A stretch of DNA of 64,000 nt, taken from NCBI GenBank assembly GCA_040403315.1, contig JBBAKX010000005.1, positions 62,001 through 126,000 of the forward strand, given 5' to 3'. The notes under the pieces are model-generated. The model was not told the DNA's origin and ran no database searches. It saw only the letters and a list, made by a program, of their open reading frames with translations. Position numbers and translations under genes: made by a program. This document shows positions 61,559 through 64,000 of this stretch, one piece after another (positions within the stretch are counted from its first letter, which is position 1; every line of letters begins with the position of its first letter). This DNA comes from CAMCXT01 sp040403315 (GTDB taxonomy: Bacteria > Bacteroidota > Bacteroidia > M30B66).

Positions 61559-64000
61559 TTAATCCACTTTAGTTAATCGAGCAGCAGTACTGAACTTGTT
61601 GCCGTTAAGTAACATCTGGTAAACTCCTGCTGGAAGATCTGCAATATCAACTTCGATTGTAGTTTTCTTATCTACTCCTTCATATGTTCTCGACATGATT
61701 AACTTTCCAGCTGCATCAAGAATATTGAGCGTCATTGAAAGTTCACGTTCTGGCATGTTCAATTGAATCATCGCAATCGACTTAGCCGGATTTGGATAGA
61801 TGTTGAATGTTTGCTTATTCACATCAACAATTCCAGTAGTATTCGCCTTCACATTGATCTGGAGCGTTTTTACTTCCATACAATTTGAATTTGAAGCAAT
61901 GAAGGTTACCGTGTAAACACCTGGTTCTGTGTAAACGTGCGATGGATCAGTTGTTCCTGTTACGATGGCACCATCTCCGAAATCCCAAGTATAATCAACA
62001 GCACCACTCACATTTGCATGGAAATGAATTGGTGTCGAAGAAACTTCAGTTGTAGTTTCAGATGAACTGATCGCAGCTGTTACAGGCATTCCAGAAGGAA
62101 TCGCAACTGTTTGCTGAAGCACTGTTCCAAAATCATTGGTCAACATCACGAAGTAATTACCTCCTGTAAGATTGTTGATTTGCGTTGTTCCAGTGAAAGA
62201 TTCATTGCTCGCAATCGACAAACCATCGCTATTGGTTACGTTGTAAGTCCACGAAGTAGCTGAAGAACTATTGATGATAATGCTACCATCATTCTGCACA
62301 CAACTTTCGGTATTAGCGCTCATGTAAACACCTGCTTTGAAGTGCAGTCTGAAACGCTGACTATCGGCATCTTTATCGAACGAGTAATTATAAACCGGAT
62401 TGTTTCTCAAGTTCTGGAACACACCCAATTTGGTATCTTCAAGGATAATCTGCGAAGTAGCATCCATGTTATCTACATGCTTCAAGCGGATTGTTTGAGC
62501 GCCATTTGCGTCTGCATCAATTCCGAGTGGAACTACTTTGTCTGCAGAAAGTGAAGGTATTGCTTGGATAGCCAAATCGCTTCCTTCTGCACGAGAATAC
62601 AATGAAATATGTGCATTTCCTTTTAGTTTTTTGGCGTCATACTGAGGATCAATTCCATCAGTCGCATCCGCTTTAAAGGCTAGCAAAGTTTCATTGTAGT
62701 CGTTAGCTTCAGTTGTTACACTGATCCACAAACGTTCGATGTTGTTCTGATCGAAGAACGAGCTGTTTGCAGTGGTACGCATCGCATTGTTGAACTGAAT
62801 GTTTGAGCTCGTAGCCGACTCAATAAAGAAACCTTGACAAGAAGAAATGTTTCCATTGAACGGTGTTCCACTATTCGGACCAGATACAAACCCTAGATTG
62901 TTCCATACAGCATAATCGGTAGCTGCGTCATAATCAGAACCTGCCGATCCATCATCATCCCAGAAATACAAGGCAGAACCTGCAATGCTTGGATTAGCTG
63001 CAACAAAAGCAGGAGCTGAAATCGCACTTGGATAAGGATTTCCAATCAAGTTAAACGATGTGAATGTACCAACAGCTGTAAGGCCATAAGTAACTGGACC
63101 TTGATTGGCGGTTCCGGTAAATGAAGCATTTCCTTGGCCTGTTGAAATGTATCCACCACCGGCAGTCATGCTTCCTGAAGCAGTAACCCATCCGCCTAAC
63201 AAACCAACTTCATCAGAACCGGTAGCAGATAATGGATTGTAGAAGTAACGGTTTTGACCAAGTGAGGTCACTGAACCATTCACAATTGGTGATGACCAGT
63301 AATTATAATTGTTAGGTGTTGGATTACCAGATCTACGAACAGTAACGTTGCCTGTAACATTTCCTCCTGCACCTGCAGTTCCAGCTCCATGCATTAATGA
63401 TCCATTGTTCAAGATCGTAATGCCATCCGAAGTAGTTAAGTTACCGCCTGTAGCCACCGAAAGCACACCGCTAAATGAGGTATTTCCAGTATGCACTGCA
63501 GTTGGCGACGTGAAACTAATAGTACCCGATCCAAGTACGATTGTATTGCTTCCAGCCCAGTTTCCACTAACAGTTACAGAGTAACCACTCGGCACTGTAA
63601 TTCCAGTTCCAGCATTGAAAGTAACGTCTTTGCAAAGGCCGTTGCCCGGCGATAAGAAAGATGGCTGGAAAACACCTGTATTGACAATGATATCATCAGC
63701 AGTTGTTGGAATCAAGTTTGGCGTCCAGTTCGCAGCATTGTTCCAGTCTGAACTAACAGAACCATTCCAAGAAATTGCTCCGTTAAACTCTTCAGCCACT
63801 TGGAAATCTCCAAATGTTGTTAAACCTAGAACTTGAGTTGAAGTAGCTGTTTGTGATCCAACTGTTGGAAGAGTCCATGATCCACTGTAACGACCTACTG
63901 AGAAGTTGCTTGTATTAGCACCACCATCAAGATCGGCAGCGTTAAATACGAATGAAAGATTTGCACTTGTAAAGCCAACCACACCAACAGATGAAATACT
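61559..64000 (-). CDS. Secreted adhesin-like protein with PKD and T9SS domains, start beyond the window
   Basis: The frame remains open at the right edge, so the N-terminus and signal peptide are missing. At least 813 residues are visible. They include a repeat-like beta region typical of Bacteroidota adhesins with an autotransporter-like parallel-strand pattern (LSPGNGLCKDVTFNAGTGIT, IVLGSGTISFTSPTAVHTGN), a PKD domain (YTWDFGDGAIVTGTTDPSHV) and a C-terminal T9SS domain (FNIYPNPAKSIAMIQL). The passenger is unknown. It would be sorted to the surface by T9SS. Confidence 0.88.
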   Translation of the reverse strand, partial: SISSVGVVGFTSANLSFVFNAADLDGGANTSNFSVGRYSGSWTLPTVGSQTATSTQVLGLTTFGDFQVAEEFNGAISWNGSVSSDWNNAANWTPNLIPTTADDIIVNTGVFQPSFLSPGNGLCKDVTFNAGTGITVPSGYSVTVSGNWAGSNTIVLGSGTISFTSPTAVHTGNTSFSGVLSVATGGNLTTSDGITILNNGSLMHGAGTAGAGGNVTGNVTVRRSGNPTPNNYNYWSSPIVNGSVTSLGQNRYFYNPLSATGSDEVGLLGGWVTASGSMTAGGGYISTGQGNASFTGTANQGPVTYGLTAVGTFTSFNLIGNPYPSAISAPAFVAANPSIAGSALYFWDDDGSAGSDYDAATDYAVWNNLGFVSGPNSGTPFNGNISSCQGFFIESATSSNIQFNNAMRTTANSSFFDQNNIERLWISVTTEANDYNETLLAFKADATDGIDPQYDAKKLKGNAHISLYSRAEGSDLAIQAIPSLSADKVVPLGIDADANGAQTIRLKHVDNMDATSQIILEDTKLGVFQNLRNNPVYNYSFDKDADSQRFRLHFKAGVYMSANTESCVQNDGSIIINSSSATSWTYNVTNSDGLSIASNESFTGTTQINNLTGGNYFVMLTNDFGTVLQQTVAIPSGMPVTAAISSSETTTEVSSTPIHFHANVSGAVDYTWDFGDGAIVTGTTDPSHVYTEPGVYTVTFIASNSNCMEVKTLQINVKANTTGIVDVNKQTFNIYPNPAKSIAMIQLNMPERELSMTLNILDAAGKLIMSRTYEGVDKKTTIEVDIADLPAGVYQMLLNGNKFSTAARLTKVD

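Noticed and set aside
1..64000. tRNA or rRNA genes
   Set aside because: I scanned for GTTCRA-type T-loops with acceptor stems and for conserved rRNA blocks and saw none I could support. A covariance search would settle this.

Overview
The window is a piece of a Bacteroidota chromosome, most likely from the class Flavobacteriia or a close relative. Several features support this. Five proteins are secreted and carry or end in a type IX secretion (T9SS) C-terminal sorting domain. Promoters have the Bacteroidota -7 element TAnnTTTG, and recognisable Shine-Dalgarno sequences are rare. The sequence is A+T-rich, and phenylacetate genes are arranged in the order E-A-B-C-D. It contains one 100-base scaffold gap (24798-24897). 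No rRNA, tRNA or CRISPR array was found.

Layout. 0-6.1 kb: tail of a serine hydrolase, two secreted proteins, an AraC regulator and two unknown genes. 6.3-8.0 kb: two decayed genes. 8.2-9.5 kb: a repeat field (90-bp units, then three 303-bp units). 9.6-10.6 kb: two fasciclin-domain genes. 11.2-16.4 kb: an RsbQ/KAI2-like hydrolase, a sensor kinase with eight PAS domains and a receiver protein; hydrolase and kinase are each broken by one in-frame TAA. 16.6-17.7 kb: an IS3 transposase remnant and a broken intradiol dioxygenase. 18.8-22.5 kb: paaZ and the thiolase. 22.7-27.0 kb: a PIN toxin module, nitroreductase, Dps, the gap, a SOUL protein and an aldehyde dehydrogenase. 27.6-33.5 kb: two large T9SS proteins and a LuxR-type regulator. 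33.6-39.2 kb: paaI, paaH, a secreted PhoD-type phosphatase and paaG. 39.6-46.0 kb: an accessory island with a KAP-family P-loop NTPase and several unknown small genes. 46.1-49.0 kb: a broken second copy of the 5' end of paaG, another gene broken by a TAG, and an NmrA-family reductase. 49.0-53.4 kb: paaD, C, B, A, E and a TetR regulator. 53.6-61.3 kb: housekeeping genes (acetyltransferase, nucleoid-associated protein, methyltransferase, rlmD, rocD, thioredoxin-like protein, TPR regulator). 61.6-64 kb: a T9SS protein that runs off the right edge.

Function. The paa genes together cover oxygenation of phenylacetyl-CoA to the 1,2-epoxide (PaaABCDE), isomerisation to the oxepin (PaaG), ring opening and oxidation (PaaZ), and lower beta-oxidation (PaaH, thiolase, with PaaI as a rescue thioesterase). 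They all lie on the minus strand in one order, but three blocks of unrelated DNA separate them, which looks like an ancestral operon that has been split. The ligase PaaK and hydratase PaaF are not in the window. A TetR gene, a palindromic operator and a promoter sit immediately upstream of paaE.

The most unusual aspects are four. The KAP island is flanked by direct repeats of the 5' end of paaG. There is a probable RsbQ-like hydrolase/PAS kinase signalling module. Many otherwise intact genes are broken by single TAA/TAG codons or one-base deletions. Several families of intergenic repeats are present, one of them with a clear nested stem-loop.
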